A program made the translations under genes and the position numbers. Shown here piece after piece: positions 15,101 to 23,672 of a stretch of DNA of 35,175 bases. Positions within the stretch are counted from its first letter, which is position 1; each line of letters starts with the position of its first letter. Location of the stretch: NCBI GenBank assembly GCA_944326245.1, contig CALVDF010000023.1, positions 1 to 35,175 of the forward strand, in the 5' to 3' direction. The stretch is from an uncultured Bacteroidales bacterium (GTDB lineage: Bacteria; Bacteroidota; Bacteroidia; Bacteroidales; UBA932). The notes under the pieces are model-generated. The model saw nothing but the letters and a program-made list of their open reading frames with translations. It was not told where the DNA came from and did no database searches.

Positions 15101-18004
15101 ATGAGAAAATCACTGTTTTTTGCGATTCTGATCGCACTGTTCGCTTTCTCCTCCTGCTCCCGCTACAAGTACGAGCAGGTCGACGGCGACCCGTCCAAGA
15201 CACGTATCTACACTCTGGACAACGGGCTTAAAGTATATCTGAGTGTCAACGACGAACAGCCCCGCATCCAGACATTCATCGCCGTAAGGGTCGGCGGCAA
15301 GAACGACCCCGCACAGACAACCGGACTGGCCCACTACTTCGAGCACCTGATGTTCAAAGGTACCGAACAGTTCGGAACCACCGACTATGCTGCAGAGAAG
15401 CCCATGCTGGACGAGATCGAGCGCCTGTTCGAGGTCTACAGGAACACGACCGACGAGGAAGAGCGCACGGCCATCTACAGCACCATCGATTCGATAAGCT
15501 ACGAGGCTTCCAAACTGGCCATACCCAACGAGTACGACAAGCTGATGTCCGTCATCGGAGCTTCAGGAACCAATGCATTCACATCCACGGACATGACGGT
15601 ATACACGGAAGACATTCCCTCCAACCAGATAGAGAACTGGGCAATCATCGAGTCCGACAGGTTCAGGAACCCTGTAATCAGACTCTTCCATACAGAGCTG
15701 GAGACCATCTACGAAGAGAAGAACATGTCGCTCACCAATGACTCCAGGAAAGTGTACGAAGCCATGAACGCCGCCCTGTTCCCCAATCATCCCTACGGCA
15801 AGCAGACCGTACTCGGAACTCAGGAGCACCTCAAGAACCCTTCCATCACCAACGTCAAGAACTACCACAAGACATACTACGTACCCAACAACATGGCCAT
15901 CTGCATGGCCGGAGACTTCAATCCCGATGAAGTGATACGCATCATCGACAAGTATTTCGGGGACATGCAGCCCAATCCGGACCTTCCCAAGATGGAGTTC
16001 GAGCCTGAACAGCCCATAACCGAGCCCATAGTCAGGACCGTCTACGGACTTGAGTCGGAGAACATCTCCATAGGCTGGAGACTCCCCGGTGCCGAAGACC
16101 AATCCAACGACATAGCCCAGATGGCCGGTTTCATACTCAGCAACGGTACTGCCGGTCTCATAGACCTGGACCTGCTGCAGGACCAGAAGATCCTCACCGG
16201 TGACGGATATGCCAGCATCCTTCCTGACTACGGCAGCTTCCAGCTGTTCGGCAAGCCCAAACAGGGACAGAGCCTGGACGAGGTCAAAGACCTGCTGATG
16301 GCAGAAGTGGACAAGCTCCGCAAGGGAGAATTCGACGACGGGCTCATAGAGGCTACCGTCAACAACCTGAAGCTGTCCTCGATGAACGCCCTCACAAGCA
16401 ACTACTCCAGGGTCATGGAACAGACCATGTCCTTCATCAACGGAGAGTCCTGGAAGGACAATGTGGAGACCATCGACCGCATGGCCAAAATCACCAAACA
16501 GGACATCATGGACTGGGCCGACAAATACCTGACGCCCGAAGGCTATGCAGTAATATACAAACGCTTAGGCAAGGACGACAACATCCAGAAGATATCTGCC
16601 CCCGAAATCACCCCTATTGCAACCAACAGGGAGATGCAGAGCGAATTCCTTACCCGCATACAGAATACTCCCGTCAAGGAGATTGAACCTGTATTCGTGG
16701 ACTACAGCAAGGAGATGTCCATACTGGACGCAGGTTCCGGCATCGATGTCCTCTACAAGCAGAACGACATCAACGACCTCGCCTACGTCATGTTCGTATT
16801 CGACAAGGGTGTCAACAACGACCCTGCCCTTTCGCTGGCATTCAACTACCTCGGCTACCTCGGTACCGCAGACAAGAGTGCCGCAGACATCGCCATGGAG
16901 ATGTACAAGCTGGCATGCAGCTTCGGCATTTCGGCATCTACCGACGAGACAGTGATACGGATCACAGGACTCAGCGAGAACATACCGGAGGCCATCAGCA
17001 TAGTGGAAGACCTCATCTACAATGCAGTACCCGACGAAACCATCCTCGCCAACATCAAGAACGACATGCAGCAGAGACGCCGCAACAACAAGATGAGCCA
17101 GGCCGGCTGCTTCGGGGCCCTGCAGTCCTACATGCTCATAGGTAAGGATGCAATAGACAGGATAACCCTCAATGACAAGGAACTTAAGGAGCTGACTTCG
17201 GAGAAACTCCTGGCCAAGGTACACGACCTGATGGACAAACAGCACGAGATACTGTACTACGGCCCCCAGAGCAGCTCTGAACTGCTGGCCACACTGTCCG
17301 AAAGGCACCGCATAGCGGACAATCCGGAGCCTCTGAAGAAGGAGTCCCTCAAATACCTCAAGCCGGGAGAGACCAGCAAGGTATATCTTGCCGAGTACGA
17401 CGCCAACCAGCTGTACTACCTGCAGTATTCCAACAGGGACGAGAAGTTCGACTATGCAGCAGACCCGTATATCTCACTCTACAATGAATACTTCGGAGGC
17501 GGAATGAACTCCATAGTATTCCAGGAGATGCGGGAGGCAAGGGGACTTGCATACACGGCACAGGCATATCTGGCAGATCCTTCGACACTCGAGGATTCGT
17601 ACATGTACATAGCCTTCATCGCCACACAGAACGACAAGATGCAGCAGGCCATCGAGACATTCGAGGACATCATCAACGACATGCCCGTTTCGCAGCCGGC
17701 CTTCGACATAGCCAAGAAGGCTGTACTGTCGAGAATCAGGACTTCGAGGATTACCGGTGACGGCATTCTCTGGAACTACCGCGCCACCCGTGAACTCGGA
17801 CTGGACGAGCCCCTGCAGAGACACATGTTCGAGACCATCCAGAATCTCACCATAGACGATGTCATTGCCACACAGCAGCAATGGGTCAAGGGCCGCACCT
17901 ACGATTATGCAATCCTCGGCAGGACCAAGGACCTCGACACCGGTTATCTCAAGACCCTCGGTGAAATCGAATACGTGTCATCGGAAGACATGTTCGGATA
18001 CTAG
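15101..18004 (+). CDS. M16 family zinc peptidase lipoprotein
   Basis: 967 residues. Lipoprotein signal MRKSLFFAILIALFAFSSC (lipobox Cys19). The inverted zinc motif HxxEH is present as HYFEH at 78-82 in GLAHYFEHLMFKG, with the third ligand expected at Glu205/Glu206 (IYEEKNMS); the gap is longer than the classic 76 residues because of an insertion at about 105-150, as in other large bacterial M16 proteins. The duplicated half from about residue 540 lacks the motif but keeps FGGGMNSIVFQEMREARGL, the usual substrate-binding segment. It would be an envelope-anchored clamshell peptidase that degrades short peptides. It starts 71 nt after GH97 with no terminator or clear promoter between, so co-transcription is likely. 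Confidence 0.92.
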   Translation: MRKSLFFAILIALFAFSSCSRYKYEQVDGDPSKTRIYTLDNGLKVYLSVNDEQPRIQTFIAVRVGGKNDPAQTTGLAHYFEHLMFKGTEQFGTTDYAAEKPMLDEIERLFEVYRNTTDEEERTAIYSTIDSISYEASKLAIPNEYDKLMSVIGASGTNAFTSTDMTVYTEDIPSNQIENWAIIESDRFRNPVIRLFHTELETIYEEKNMSLTNDSRKVYEAMNAALFPNHPYGKQTVLGTQEHLKNPSITNVKNYHKTYYVPNNMAICMAGDFNPDEVIRIIDKYFGDMQPNPDLPKMEFEPEQPITEPIVRTVYGLESENISIGWRLPGAEDQSNDIAQMAGFILSNGTAGLIDLDLLQDQKILTGDGYASILPDYGSFQLFGKPKQGQSLDEVKDLLMAEVDKLRKGEFDDGLIEATVNNLKLSSMNALTSNYSRVMEQTMSFINGESWKDNVETIDRMAKITKQDIMDWADKYLTPEGYAVIYKRLGKDDNIQKISAPEITPIATNREMQSEFLTRIQNTPVKEIEPVFVDYSKEMSILDAGSGIDVLYKQNDINDLAYVMFVFDKGVNNDPALSLAFNYLGYLGTADKSAADIAMEMYKLACSFGISASTDETVIRITGLSENIPEAISIVEDLIYNAVPDETILANIKNDMQQRRRNNKMSQAGCFGALQSYMLIGKDAIDRITLNDKELKELTSEKLLAKVHDLMDKQHEILYYGPQSSSELLATLSERHRIADNPEPLKKESLKYLKPGETSKVYLAEYDANQLYYLQYSNRDEKFDYAADPYISLYNEYFGGGMNSIVFQEMREARGLAYTAQAYLADPSTLEDSYMYIAFIATQNDKMQQAIETFEDIINDMPVSQPAFDIAKKAVLSRIRTSRITGDGILWNYRATRELGLDEPLQRHMFETIQNLTIDDVIATQQQWVKGRTYDYAILGRTKDLDTGYLKTLGEIEYVSSEDMFGY

Positions 18005-18118
18005 TCTAAGGCCGGCTCGGGCCTGGGCCCCTGAAACAGGGAACAGCCGAAGCTGAACTGAAGCAGCCGAAGGAGCAAAAGCTGCCGAAGGGCAAAACTT
18101 AAGAAGGACAACCTGACA
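18005..18118. repeat. Degenerate CAGCCGAAG repeats after the M16 stop
   Basis: CAGCCGAAG occurs near-perfectly three times (ACAGCCGAAGCTGAA, GCAGCCGAAGGAGCAAAA, GCTGCCGAAGGGCAAAA) between the M16 stop and the following hairpin. No gene. Confidence 0.55.
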
Positions 18119-18133
18119 ATCAACAACGATTGG

Positions 18134-18150
18134 AAGGGTTGCCCTTTTTT
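18134..18150 (+). terminator. Short terminator-like hairpin after M16
   Basis: AAGGG-TTG-CCCTT with a run of T continuing to 18150. The stem is only 5 bp with a 3-nt loop, so efficiency is uncertain, but position and T-run fit termination of the GH97-M16 unit. Confidence 0.5.
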
Positions 18151-18573
18151 ATTCCCGGCAGGAATACGTCTCTACAGGAGTACTCCTCTCCTGACCAGAT
18201 TCTCCTGCATAAAGGTATATCCCGATGCACATCTGCTGCGAGCCGTTGCCTTCCTGGGTTTGTAAAGAAAACTGTTCCCAGGGGGCATTTTGAGTGATAA
18301 GTGTCTGATAATCTAACGTGCCTTGCCCCAAACGCAGGTTTGAAACGAGCATTTGGGGCAAATTCAAAAGTCAACATATTGATTTTCAACAGATTCAATT
18401 TTGCGGTTGCCCCATATGCCAGAGGCTGACCATAAGAATGTTTTTGGTCGGGGGATGGAAGCCGCTCATGCCCATCCCTTCTCGATTGAGATATCAAGCC
18501 TGCCTATCATCACGCTGACCGTCCTTAACGGATGGTTTTCAGGAAAGTAATCCAAAATGGCAACCAGAAATCC
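18151..18573. other. Intergenic region with two hairpins, no confident gene
   Basis: Between the convergent M16 and M3-type peptidase genes. It holds a perfect 10-bp inverted repeat TTGCCCCAAA / TTTGGGGCAA (18323-18332 and 18352-18361, 19-nt loop) and a smaller CCTGGG / CCCAGG pair (18253-18258 and 18277-18282). Overlapping short minus-strand open frames (for example 18149-18367) have no recognisable domain. Base composition is more AT-rich than the flanking genes near 18360-18410. It could be a decayed mobile element end or an uncharacterised RNA; I cannot decide. Confidence 0.45.
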
Positions 18574-20190
18574 TTACCTGACCTCTGCGGCCCAATAGGC
18601 AGCAGTAAGTTTTTCGCCCGTGGCACGGGTGATCATCTCGTTCCAGGGATACAGCTTGCCGACGGAGAAAATGTTTTCTGTCAGCCAGCGTCCGACTTCG
18701 GGACATCCGGTATAGGAATCGGAAGGAAGGTTTCCGCTGCGGGTGACATTCTCCACTATGCAGTGGTGCATCTGCGAGGCAAAGAGCTCTCCCAGCTGGT
18801 AGTTGTGGTAATAGCAGGGATACAGGGCAATGTGGATCTTGGCGGCCCAGTCCGGCTCGTCACGGCCTTCCGGGTAAGCGAGGAGCTGGTATTTCTCCAC
18901 CAGGCTGCGCCAAAGGGCATTGAGGTCCTGCTCCGGGTCGGCATACATGGCCTTCTCGAAGCGGTAGACCACCTGCATGAAACGGGACTGGACCAGCTGA
19001 CTCAGACGGGCTGCACGGCGGCAGTCCGGGGCAATGCGTTCCGCCTCCCCGGAGGATATCCCGAGGTTGAGCCGCATCCACTCCGGGTTGCGCGAGAGGC
19101 GGCCGAACATCATGGCCACTCCCTCGGTGGTGAATATGGCGGCGGACTCCCGCAGGAGGAAGGGCAGCGCGGGATTGCTGTCGTGGCCGACACTGTAGGC
19201 GGCATGACCGAACTCGTGCAGCATGGTCTCCATCCACCTTTCGTTGTCGGTGAGGTTGCACAGTACCCGCACATCCCCCATGCAGTCCATGTCGATGCAG
19301 AATGCATGCTGGTTCTTGCCCTCGCGGGGATAGAGGTCGCTGCGGCGGAGCATCGGCTCGACATCCAGCCCTATGCTGCGGTAATAGTCAACGGTCAGCC
19401 TCTCAAGGTCCCTGCCCTTGTAATACTTGTCGAAATCCACCGGATACAGGTCCGGAGCCTCCTGGAAGAACCGTCCCTGATAATGCCAGGGTCTGAGTTC
19501 AGACTGAGGTATCCTGCAACGCAGGGCCATGGCCTCGTCCAGCTCTGCCTTGACGGTAGCAAAACTGCCGCGGGACAGCTCGTCGACTTCGTTCATGAGC
19601 AGTTCCACCTCACGCGGCTTCTCCCCGCTGAGCATCAGGCTCATGGAATGGTAATTGGTAAATCCGAGAGCATCCGCAAGCCGGTTGCGGAGCCGCACGA
19701 CATCCAGAACATCGGATGCGACTTCCCGGCCTACGGCCTTGTGCGCCTCCCAGACCTCCTGCAGCTCAGCCGGGTCACATGAGCCCTTCAGGAGTCTTTC
19801 CACCTCATTGTCATTGATCTTCCGGCCCCTGAATTCAGCCCTGAACGCTGCATACTTGCGTTCCAGCTCCGTTTCCTTGTCGATGATGGCGTTGAGCAGG
19901 GACTTGTCGGCCTGACGGGCCAGAAAGCTGTTGTACAGCTCGTTGAGCTGCCTTTTAAGTACCGGTTCAGTCACGCTGCCCGACTCCTTTATCCTGTGCA
20001 GTTCGGCAAAGGTCCTGCTGTCGGAGAAAAGCTCCGTCATTTTCTTGTTTACCTCCGCATACCGTTCAAATGCTTCGGCACTTCCGGTAGTGGTTCCCTC
20101 CCAATAGGCTTCGGAGGCAGCCTTGACAAGAGGCGCATACGCAGCGACCGTCCTGTCTATTATTTCCTGTAAATCCATCATGAACTTCAT
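18574..20190 (-). CDS. M3-like zinc oligopeptidase
   Basis: 538 residues from ATG 20190 (MKFMMDLQEI); the two ATGs at 20181 and 20178 are equally possible. No signal peptide, so cytoplasmic. The gluzincin site HEFGH is at 325-329 (ETMLHEFGHAAY) with the downstream Glu region FLLRESAAIFTTEGVAMMFG. The C-terminal YYHNYQLGELFASQM is typical of M3B/oligoendopeptidase-F-like enzymes. The M2 (ACE-like) family is related and remains possible. Expected role: cleavage of short peptides in the cytosol. It follows DUF4295 on the same strand with a 103-nt gap, so it may be read through from the ribosomal-protein genes, a place often occupied by ftsY in Bacteroidetes. Confidence 0.85.
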   Translation of the reverse strand: MKFMMDLQEIIDRTVAAYAPLVKAASEAYWEGTTTGSAEAFERYAEVNKKMTELFSDSRTFAELHRIKESGSVTEPVLKRQLNELYNSFLARQADKSLLNAIIDKETELERKYAAFRAEFRGRKINDNEVERLLKGSCDPAELQEVWEAHKAVGREVASDVLDVVRLRNRLADALGFTNYHSMSLMLSGEKPREVELLMNEVDELSRGSFATVKAELDEAMALRCRIPQSELRPWHYQGRFFQEAPDLYPVDFDKYYKGRDLERLTVDYYRSIGLDVEPMLRRSDLYPREGKNQHAFCIDMDCMGDVRVLCNLTDNERWMETMLHEFGHAAYSVGHDSNPALPFLLRESAAIFTTEGVAMMFGRLSRNPEWMRLNLGISSGEAERIAPDCRRAARLSQLVQSRFMQVVYRFEKAMYADPEQDLNALWRSLVEKYQLLAYPEGRDEPDWAAKIHIALYPCYYHNYQLGELFASQMHHCIVENVTRSGNLPSDSYTGCPEVGRWLTENIFSVGKLYPWNEMITRATGEKLTAAYWAAEVR

Positions 20191-20293
20191 ATTGTTCCGT
20201 GTTCCCGGACATACTTCCGCATGGCTTCGGAACACGGATAAATGAAAATAGGGTGTCGCACGGGCACCCTATCGTTTGATATCAAGTAATTGA

Positions 20294-20455
20294 TTACTTC
20301 TTCTCGAAGAATTCTTTGGTACGGTCGGTGGCTACGAAATCCTCTTTGAAGATGTAGGCACCGGTACGCTCGGATTTTTCCATCCTTATACATTTGACAA
20401 ATGTCCTCTTGGAGGCCTTGTCGCCGCTGAAGGTTGCAACCGCTTTCTTTGCCAT
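20294..20455 (-). CDS. DUF4295 family small protein
   Basis: 53 residues, beginning MAKKAVATFSGDKASK and ending KEFFEKK. The sequence and its position directly after rpmG match DUF4295, a small basic protein found next to rpmB-rpmG across Bacteroidetes and suspected to be ribosome associated. The stop is at 20294-20296; the start lies 10 nt after the rpmG stop. Function unproven. Confidence 0.9.
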   Translation of the reverse strand: MAKKAVATFSGDKASKRTFVKCIRMEKSERTGAYIFKEDFVATDRTKEFFEKK

Positions 20456-20465
20456 ATGCTAATAC

Positions 20466-20654
20466 TTATTTGATTTCCTTGTGTACAGTTACTCTGCGGA
20501 GGTAAGGGTTGTATTTCCTGCGCTCCAGACGTTCTGTAGTGTTCTTTTTATTCTTGGTGGTGATGTAACGGGAGATTCCGGGAACTCCGCTGTCCTTCTG
20601 CTCTGTGCACTCGAGGATCACCTGCACTCTGTTGCCTTTTGCTTTCTTTGCCAT
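20466..20654 (-). CDS. rpmG: 50S ribosomal protein bL33
   Basis: 62 residues. [28 protein letters not shown] and [12 protein letters not shown] are the bL33 hallmarks. Only one Cys remains, so this is the zinc-free (C-minus) type. It lies 15 nt after rpmB and 10 nt before DUF4295, so the three form one operon. Confidence 0.97.
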   Translation of the reverse strand: MAKKAKGNRVQVILECTEQKDSGVPGISRYITTKNKKNTTERLERRKYNPYLRRVTVHKEIK

Positions 20655-20669
20655 AATTTGTATCCTCCG

Positions 20670-20912
20670 TTAATAAATGTCGATTAAACCTTTTTCCTGA
20701 GCGGCCTTGAGTGTAGCTGCGAGACCGTTCTTGTTGATAGTCCTCATGCCGGCAGCAGAGACTTTAAGAGTGACAAATCTGTTCTCCTCCTCGAGCCAGA
20801 AGCGCTTTACCTTCAGGTTGGGAGCGAACTCGCGTTTCGTACGACGCTTGGAGTGGGAAACATTGTTTCCGATCACCCTCTTCTTTCCTGTTATTTGACA
20901 AACACGTGCCAT
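20670..20912 (-). CDS. rpmB: 50S ribosomal protein bL28
   Basis: 80 residues. [24 protein letters not shown] and [16 protein letters not shown] are typical bL28 segments. First gene of rpmB-rpmG-DUF4295. The upstream 75 nt separate it from lepB and hold a possible promoter. Confidence 0.97.
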   Translation of the reverse strand: MARVCQITGKKRVIGNNVSHSKRRTKREFAPNLKVKRFWLEEENRFVTLKVSAAGMRTINKNGLAATLKAAQEKGLIDIY

Positions 20913-20951
20913 ATATTTTTTCCTATTTTATTTCCAAATTCCAAAGGGCTG

Positions 20952-20983
20952 CAAATATCCCTTTTTTTTCTTTAAATTCCAAA
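20952..20983 (-). promoter_or_regulatory. Possible promoter for rpmB-rpmG-DUF4295
   Basis: Read on the minus strand: TTTG at 20983-20980, 20-nt spacer, GATATTTG at 20959-20952 (one mismatch to TAnnTTTG). Leader of about 35 nt to the rpmB ATG. Confidence 0.4.
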
Positions 20984-20987
20984 TTTT

Positions 20988-22328
20988 TTAAACAAACTTC
21001 AACAATCGGTTCCATCTGATATTCCGAGGGAAAGGTTTGTTGAGATCCTTGGAGAACCATACCACGACTGGTTTGCCGACGATGTGGCTCTCCGGTACGA
21101 AACCCCAGTAGCGCGAGTCGAGAGAGTTGTGCCTGTTGTCTCCCATCATGAAGTAGTAGTCCATGGCAAAGGTGTAATGAGTGGCGGGACGCCCGTCTAT
21201 CATCACGGTGCCGTCTTCCAGAACATCGAGATCATGTCCCTCGTATACCTCGATGATGCGGCGGTAAAGAGGGAGATTTCCGGCATTCAGGGCGACACTG
21301 TCTCCCTTTGCAGGGATGTAGAGCGGTCCGTAGTTGTCCCTCGTCCACTTGAAACTCTCGTCGAAAGGAAAGAGCATCAGATAGGAATCGGGATAATCCG
21401 GAGGATACACATCCACATTGCGCCTGCATTCCAGGACATTTGCCACCGACGCTATCTTCTCTGCGCCCGAAGCTGTCATGGACAGGGCCGGATAACCGGG
21501 AAGGGCTGCATCGAACCAGGCATCGGCTGTCTGGATTCCGGCTTCCTCGAGAATCTTGGGATTGATCGGGGAACCGTTGGTCACTACTGTATAGGAGTTC
21601 TGTACAACGGGCCATTCGTCAAGGGCTTCACCGTTGGCGAAAACCACACCGTCACGCACCTCAAGGGTGTCTCCGGCGACAGCAACACATCTCTTTACAT
21701 AATTGTCCTCCTTGTCCACCGGCCTTACGATCAGGGGACCGTAGGTCTTCTCCGTATACTCCCTGCCGTTGAATCTGACGTGGGTGTAGTAGTCATCCGA
21801 CGGAAGTCTGGTGAGTACCGTATCCCCGTGGGGGAAGTTGAATACCACCACGTCACCGCGCCTGACGTGGCCGAAACCGGCCAGACGCCTGTAGTCACGC
21901 TTGATGAGGTCCGAATAGGACTTCCTGCCGAAAATGGTGTTGTGGACAAAGGGTATGGAAAGAGGTCTCTCGGGCAGCTTGGGGCCATAGGCCAGCTTGC
22001 TTACAAACAAGTAGTCTCCCGTCATCAGAGTACTCTCCATCGACGAGGAGGGGATACGGAACGCCTGGAGGATGAAGATATTGAGAGGGACCACCACAAT
22101 GACGGCAAAGATGATGGCATCGAGCCAGTCCAGCCAGACATTGTGCTTCTCCCCTTCCTTGTACGTCTTCTTCCAGAAAGCCCATTTCACCTTGCGGGTG
22201 ATGAATATGTCGAAAATCACCGGAAGGCCCAACAGCCACCAGTAATTGCCGAGCCATATCACCCAAAGGAGATACAGGACGCCCCAGACGCCGAAACGGA
22301 ACCACTTGTTATGCAGAAGCTCTTTCAC
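20988..22328 (-). CDS. lepB: Signal peptidase I
   Basis: 446 residues, the large Bacteroidetes form. N-terminal membrane helices at about 10-43 and 70-90, then box B RIPSSSMEST with catalytic Ser96 just before Met97, and box D YVKRCVAVAGD with the general base Lys212. Box E GDNRHNSLDSRYWGFVP lies near the C-terminus. An insertion of roughly 120 residues between the Lys box and box E enlarges the catalytic domain. It cleaves Sec signal peptides at the outer face of the inner membrane. It starts 16 nt after the rplT stop, so it is likely the last gene of thrS-infC-rpmI-rplT-lepB. Confidence 0.95.
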   Translation of the reverse strand: MKELLHNKWFRFGVWGVLYLLWVIWLGNYWWLLGLPVIFDIFITRKVKWAFWKKTYKEGEKHNVWLDWLDAIIFAVIVVVPLNIFILQAFRIPSSSMESTLMTGDYLFVSKLAYGPKLPERPLSIPFVHNTIFGRKSYSDLIKRDYRRLAGFGHVRRGDVVVFNFPHGDTVLTRLPSDDYYTHVRFNGREYTEKTYGPLIVRPVDKEDNYVKRCVAVAGDTLEVRDGVVFANGEALDEWPVVQNSYTVVTNGSPINPKILEEAGIQTADAWFDAALPGYPALSMTASGAEKIASVANVLECRRNVDVYPPDYPDSYLMLFPFDESFKWTRDNYGPLYIPAKGDSVALNAGNLPLYRRIIEVYEGHDLDVLEDGTVMIDGRPATHYTFAMDYYFMMGDNRHNSLDSRYWGFVPESHIVGKPVVVWFSKDLNKPFPRNIRWNRLLKFV

Positions 22329-22344
22329 GTGCTGATAAGGCGGA

Positions 22345-22692
22345 TTACTTCTTCACAGAGTTGATCACAGCCTCGAAAGCCTGAGGGTTGTTCAGGGCAA
22401 GGTCGGCAAGCACCTTACGGTTGAGACCTACGTTCTGCTTTGCGAGAGCGCCGATGAACTGGGAATAGTTCATGCCGTGCTCGCGGGCAGCGGCATTGAT
22501 ACGCTGGATCCAAAGAGAACGGAAGTTGCGTTTTTTGGCTTTACGGTCGCGGTATGCGTAGCCCAAACCTTTCTCATAGGTATTCTTGGCTACGGTCCAG
22601 ACGTTCTTCCTTGCGAGGAAGTTACCGCGGGTCTGTTTGAGAATCTTTTTGCGGCGGGCTCTTGAGGCCACCGAATTCACTGATCTAGGCAT
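22345..22692 (-). CDS. rplT: 50S ribosomal protein bL20
   Basis: 115 residues. [28 protein letters not shown] and [19 protein letters not shown] are bL20 signatures. Assembly protein of the 50S subunit and, in other bacteria, a translational repressor of its own operon. A hairpin lies in the 92-nt gap after rpmI (22719-22753). Confidence 0.98.
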   Translation of the reverse strand: MPRSVNSVASRARRKKILKQTRGNFLARKNVWTVAKNTYEKGLGYAYRDRKAKKRNFRSLWIQRINAAAREHGMNYSQFIGALAKQNVGLNRKVLADLALNNPQAFEAVINSVKK

Positions 22693-22718
22693 ACTGCACT
22701 TTTTGATTTTAAGAATGT

Positions 22719-22753
22719 CAGCGCTCCCCCCTTTCGGGAGACTTCTTCTGCTG
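22719..22753 (-). promoter_or_regulatory. Candidate bL20-type leader hairpin upstream of rplT
   Basis: In mRNA sense the rpmI-rplT gap contains CAGC, then CTCCC-GAAAGG-GGGAG, then GCTG: an outer 4-bp and inner 5-bp stem separated by an asymmetric AGAAGAAGT internal loop. bL20 is known in Escherichia coli and Bacillus to repress by binding leader RNA that mimics its rRNA site; whether this hairpin plays that role is inference. No T-run, so not a terminator. Confidence 0.4.
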
Positions 22754-22784
22754 GCACATTCAGTTAAACAATAAAATTAAATAC

Positions 22785-22979
22785 TTAGGCGACAATCATT
22801 TCCTTGATCCTCTTGGTGTCGCATGCATCTGCTATGACGACTTTGTTGAGGTTCCTTTTCTGCTTTGTCGTCTTCTTGGTGAGAATGTGGCTGTGGTAAG
22901 CGTGTCTTCTCTTCACTTTTCCAGTTCCGGTAAGCACGAAGCGCTTTTTGGCACCGGAGTTGGTCTTTAATTTTGGCAT
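22785..22979 (-). CDS. rpmI: 50S ribosomal protein bL35
   Basis: 64 residues. [31 protein letters not shown] and the closing KRIKEMI are typical of bL35. It lies 41 nt after infC, in the conserved infC-rpmI-rplT order. Confidence 0.98.
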   Translation of the reverse strand: MPKLKTNSGAKKRFVLTGTGKVKRRHAYHSHILTKKTTKQKRNLNKVVIADACDTKRIKEMIVA

Positions 22980-23020
22980 TGTTACAATAATTTAGTTAAT
23001 ATAAAAACGTTACAAAACGG

Positions 23021-23653
23021 TTATTTCTTTTTCACCGGGGAGATCATCATGATCATCCTCTTCCCTTCCAGCTTGGGCATCTGCTCTGCCTTGCCGTAAT
23101 CCTCAAGCTCCAGGGCAAAACGCAGCAGAAGCTTTTCGCCCTGTTCCGAAAACATGATCGAACGGCCGCGGAAGAACACGTACGCCTTGACCTTCGAGCC
23201 TTCCTGCAGGAAGTTCATGGCGTGCTTGAGCTTGAACTGGAAGTCGTGCTCGTCCGTGTTGGGACCGAAGCGGATTTCCTTTATCACCACCTTGGAGGCA
23301 TTGGATTTCATCTCCTTTGCCTTTTTCTTCTGCTGATAGACGTACTTCTGGTAGTCTATGATCTTGCAGACCGGGGGATCCACCTTGGCGGATATTTCCA
23401 CCAGATCCAGCTCGAGGCTTTCTGCAAGCCTCTGGGCTTCCCGCAATGGATAGATACCCGGCTGCGGGATATTGTCTCCCACAAGCCTGACCTTAGGTGC
23501 AGTGATCTCGTCATTAACCCTTGGGCCCTCGTCCTTCCTGTGATCTGACTGACGGTTGCCGGTTCCATTGTTGTTGCGGCCCTCTGCATGCTGCTGGGGA
23601 GCAGCGGGCCTGGGAGCACCCGTATAAGGGTGCCTTTTGACAGGTGTTGCGAT
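23021..23653 (-). CDS. infC: Translation initiation factor IF-3, likely ATC start
   Basis: 210 residues if started at ATC 23653-23651. The conserved N-terminal domain begins at [18 protein letters not shown], and the only in-frame ATG/GTG/TTG is the GTG at 23482 inside that motif, which would delete the domain start. Upstream the frame stays open to a TAG, and AGGAGGA sits 7 nt before the ATC. The resulting N-terminus is [15 protein letters not shown] plus a low-complexity Gln/Asn/Gly linker. The C-terminal domain is intact ([38 protein letters not shown]). IF-3 binds the 30S subunit and rejects non-canonical start codons; E. coli infC starts at AUU and is self-repressed this way, so an AUC start here would fit the same logic. 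It begins 19 nt after the thrS stop. Confidence 0.92.
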   Translation of the reverse strand: MATPVKRHPYTGAPRPAAPQQHAEGRNNNGTGNRQSDHRKDEGPRVNDEITAPKVRLVGDNIPQPGIYPLREAQRLAESLELDLVEISAKVDPPVCKIIDYQKYVYQQKKKAKEMKSNASKVVIKEIRFGPNTDEHDFQFKLKHAMNFLQEGSKVKAYVFFRGRSIMFSEQGEKLLLRFALELEDYGKAEQMPKLEGKRMIMMISPVKKK

Positions 23654-23660
23654 AAAGTAG

Positions 23661-23667
23661 TCCTCCT
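23661..23667 (-). promoter_or_regulatory. Strong Shine-Dalgarno before the infC ATC start
   Basis: AGGAGGA on the minus strand, followed by CTACTTT and then ATC. Such a strong Shine-Dalgarno is unusual here, where most genes have none, and its 7-nt spacing points to the ATC as start. Confidence 0.75.
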
Positions 23668-23672
23668 AATCT

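Noticed and set aside
20943..20970. AAAGGG-loop-CCCTTT plus T-run as a terminator for lepB or rpmB
   Set aside because: The T-run follows only on the plus strand, while all neighbouring genes are on the minus strand, and it overlaps the likely rpmB promoter.
23021..23482. infC starting at GTG 23482
   Set aside because: This would remove the conserved start of the IF-3 N-terminal domain, which is encoded in frame upstream behind a strong Shine-Dalgarno.
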